Of a stretch of DNA of 64,000 nt, positions 61,747 to 64,000 are shown one piece after another (the first letter of the stretch is position 1; the number at the start of each line of letters is the position of its first letter). Origin of the DNA: Carnegiea gigantea (taxonomy: Eukaryota > Streptophyta > Magnoliopsida > Caryophyllales > Cactaceae); NCBI GenBank assembly GCA_029747015.1, contig JAKOGI010000822.1:124001-188000 (forward strand), written 5' to 3'. Under the pieces are notes generated by a model. The model did not search any database and was not told the origin of the DNA. It saw only the letters and a list, made by a program, of their open reading frames with translations. A program made the position numbers and the translations under genes.

Positions 61747-62193
61747 GTAAGGATTTTCATTGACCATGCCTTTACTTTCAATGAGCATACCCTATAACGT
61801 GGTGAGCAGAAGACATATGTTAGTAATCTGGTGAGCATAACATATATGCTAGTGAGTATAACCAATAACTTAGTGAGCAGAAAACATATGTTAGTGAGCA
61901 GAAGTTAAAATTTAGCGAACATAAAGTATAACTTGGTGAGCAGAACACATATGTTTGTGAGCAGAAGTTATATTTTAATCAGCATAATGTATAACTTAGT
62001 GAGCAGAACACATATGTTAGTGAGCACAAGTTACATTTTAGTGAGCACAAAGTATAACTCGGTGAGCAAAACACGTGTTACTGAGCAGGTCATATGTGTG
62101 ACTATAAAGAACATATATGATAATGAGCACAACAAGTATTTCAGTGAGCTCAACAACTATTTTAGTGAGCACTTACACATATTATGTATGCAG
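61747..62193 (+). repeat. Intronic GTGAGC array 4
   Basis: About 12 exact motifs in an intron bounded by GTAAGG and ATGCAG. The repeated core is TAGTGAGCAGAACACATATG, alternating with GTGAGCASAAGTTAYATTTT. Confidence 0.85.
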
Positions 62194-63061
62194 GAGAAGA
62201 GCACAGCAAGAAGCTCAGACATCAGCCAAGGAGAGAGAAAGGCCCGATGACAGAGCTCTTCTGCTCTCCTTTTGTGCAGAGAATAACCAATATTACAGGG
62301 GATTTGTCAGCCCAGGAGAGGATGGTAGCTGAATATGTATTCCATCCATCATAGGACCTTGATTCAAAGTCAACACATAACTCTGATACATACCACACTT
62401 AAAAACACTTAAAATAAAATGAATATAAACTTACATTGTTTTTTTTTACTTTTCTTACTGAACCCGTGAAGAAATCTTTGATAACGACATACATGTTGTA
62501 TATTGTTATCACATGTCTACCATGTGTCCACGAGAATACATTGATGCTCAGGTGATCAATGTTTGGGTTGCTATCCTCAACAATTTGGAGAGAAACAGAA
62601 GTAAAGGATCTACAAGAAGATTTTTTGCACCAGTTGATGCAATGGTAAGTACATACTTATTTTATATTTACACAAATGCCCATAATCAATCACCTAATTG
62701 TACTACTACAGACATTCAGTCAACCTTGGACCCCTCGATAAATCCAGCAAAATCAGTGGAGGCAAGGTACATTGATTTTGAAACAATTCTTCAAAAAGAA
62801 TTCTAGAGATGTGACAAATGGATCTCAGGAAAACTATTGCATCTAGTAAGCAATAATGTAATACATTTTAATTGTATATTAAAACATTATATTATATAAT
62901 ATTTATCATTCTCCAATTTCTAGGTGTTCTTCCCTGTATGTCACAAGAAGCACTTCTTCGTCTTCTACTTTGATTTGAAGGAGGAAAGGCTCGACATCAT
63001 TGACAACATGCACATCACTGCTCCATACAAAACCACATATGGAGAAACCCATCTGTTAGTG

Positions 63062-63398
63062 GTATGTTCAAGTGCTCATTGAATCATTTACTTTATAATA
63101 CATCAACACAAAAATCTGGTAAGCTTACAAATGTGATGAGCTAACACATATTATTGCTGAGTTAACACATAATATTGGTGAGCTATCTCACGCATGTGGT
63201 GAGCTAATAAGTATGTGTAGTGAGCTAACACATAATATTGGTGTGCTAACATACGTATTTGGTGAGCTCATATGTATATGTAGTGAGCTAACACACATGT
63301 TTAGTGAGCCAACACACATTCTTAGTGAGCAAATACACATATTTGGTGAGTTAATACCCATTTCCAGTGAGCTGAACAAAGTCATTTATTCTACACAG
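63062..63398 (+). repeat. Intronic GTGAGC array 5
   Basis: About 8 exact motifs in an intron bounded by GTATGT and ACACAG. Units are of the type TAGTGAGCTAACACACATGT. Confidence 0.85.
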
Positions 63399-63868
63399 AC
63401 AAGATCTTTTGGAAGATTTCTTCAAGGGAGTGTTGGCCACCCCAAACATGAAATTGTGAAGAACATGAAACCAGTGCAAATGAGAATGCAATGGAGGACA
63501 ACAGATAATATCACAGACTATGGAATTTTTTGCATGAGGCACATGGAGACTTATTTTGGACAAGGCGATAAATAGGATTGTGGCTTCAAGAAAAATGAAG
63601 TAAGTTTTCCAAACATTTGTTCTCTACAAAAATATGTTCAGAATAAATACAACAACTATTAATGGTTCATTTTTATTTTTTTGGGGGGTTTCGTTTACAG
63701 GACAAAAATCTACTTGATGTAATGCGAGCACGGTATTGCTATAAAATCATCAACAATGAAGACAACATATATAAAAGTAGGGTGAAGAGGCTCACCAAAG
63801 AGTTCCATGATAAACAACAAGCAGAACTGAATGCAAAATCAGCCCAGCCTCAAGTGCAAATAGCATGA

Positions 63869-64000
63869 CTAATCAGCCTTACTTTAAGTTAAAATAATTG
63901 TAGAAACTTATGTTCACAGTCTAATTTTTAGCTAGACTAATTTTAACTTAGATTGTTACTATTCATACCTTTAATGATGGTGAGCTACTAGTAAACAGCA
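63869..64000 (+). other. 3' flank of the Ulp1-type gene
   Basis: AT-rich 3' flank. One more motif, GGTGAGCTACTAG, lies at about 63978-63991, so the motif family continues beyond the coding region and possibly past the window edge. Confidence 0.5.

Larger units (their letters stand above)
57010..63868 (+). pseudogene. DUF1985-like/Ulp1 (C48) protease gene, transposon-type, decayed
   Basis: A multi-exon gene starting with ATG at 57010 (MEAQHSSASKKRSACNASNT) and ending at the stop at 63866-63868. Apparent exons: 57010-57080, 57975-58061, 58143-58216, 58649 to about 60094, 60428-60718, 60826-61746, 62194 to about 62390, 62472-62644, 62712-62845, 62924-63061, 63399-63599 and 63701-63868. Splice phases agree where checked. 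The N-terminal half is Lys/Ser-rich. A DUF1985-like domain follows (59535-60460: GFREFLHLQVIELPWDLCKW, ITPMDVHITLALPIGG, IDWCQYTIDRLCESV). Then come a Pro-rich repeat (61260-61580) and a Ulp1 fold with the His region CHKKHFFVFYFDL and Asp in IIDN. The catalytic position reads NITDYGIFCMRHMETY: Tyr (63519-63521) where Ulp1 proteases have Cys. At least ten in-frame stops, including 59813, 60497, 61015 and 63572, and a frameshift near 59495 make it a pseudogene. Ulp1-containing genes of this plan are carried by some plant Mutator-like elements. Confidence 0.75.

Noticed and set aside
61171..61788. 205-residue minus-strand frame with a VFDV-EEGK repeat
   Set aside because: It is the antisense reading of the coding minisatellite; the sense frame fits the gene better.
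57081..63398. CRISPR array as an explanation for the GTGAGC repeats
   Set aside because: The repeats are short and degenerate, have irregular spacing and lie in introns of a eukaryotic gene.

Overview
The window looks like a repeat-rich piece of a eudicot nuclear genome. It is AT-rich, has microsatellites and introns, and carries one ordinary plant gene among layered transposable elements. That gene, on the minus strand at 8799-11814, is an intact two-exon plastid arogenate dehydratase (phenylalanine synthesis). I see no other clearly intact protein-coding gene, no functional tRNA or rRNA gene and no CRISPR array.

Layout. 1-8798 is intergenic and holds an Au/TS-type SINE relic, an old tandem duplication (about 4030-6210), microsatellites, and a foldback element nested in an older relative that also took a tRNA-derived SINE (6566-8065). 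8799-12135 is the arogenate dehydratase gene and its promoter. 13601-16420 is a Mutator-like element with very long terminal inverted repeats and a decayed, internally deleted FAR1/MULE transposase. 16436-20956 is a CACTA (En/Spm) element with tnp2 remnants. 21106-34075 is a hAT element with a near-perfect 8-bp target duplication; it was split by a Ty3/gypsy Athila/Tat-type retroelement at 24346-33118 (5-bp duplication TCAAA) that lacks reverse transcriptase and integrase. 34128-51669 is a minus-strand Ty1/copia element, split inside its integrase by a 12.6-kb Ty3/gypsy element at 37029-49610 (duplication TATAG). That gypsy element was itself hit in its integrase by a 1-kb non-autonomous hAT at 44262-45268 (perfect 8-bp duplication TTTACTGG). 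The order of insertion can be read directly: copia, then gypsy, then the small hAT.

51670-56500 is intergenic with smaller repeat relics. 57010-63868 is a multi-exon, stop-riddled gene on the plus strand. It encodes a DUF1985-like domain, a proline-rich minisatellite segment and a Ulp1-type (C48) cysteine protease domain whose catalytic Cys position reads Tyr.

The most unusual signal is in this last gene. Its long introns, but not its exons or short introns, are packed with about 50 same-strand copies of GTGAGC, mostly as TAGTGAGC, spaced about 20-40 bp apart. A DUF1985/Ulp1 gene next to short-motif arrays in its own noncoding DNA recalls Arabidopsis VANDAL transposons, whose VANC proteins bind clustered motifs in their own noncoding regions and reverse silencing. 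I propose, as inference only, that this is a decayed member of a comparable self-recognition system with a different motif.
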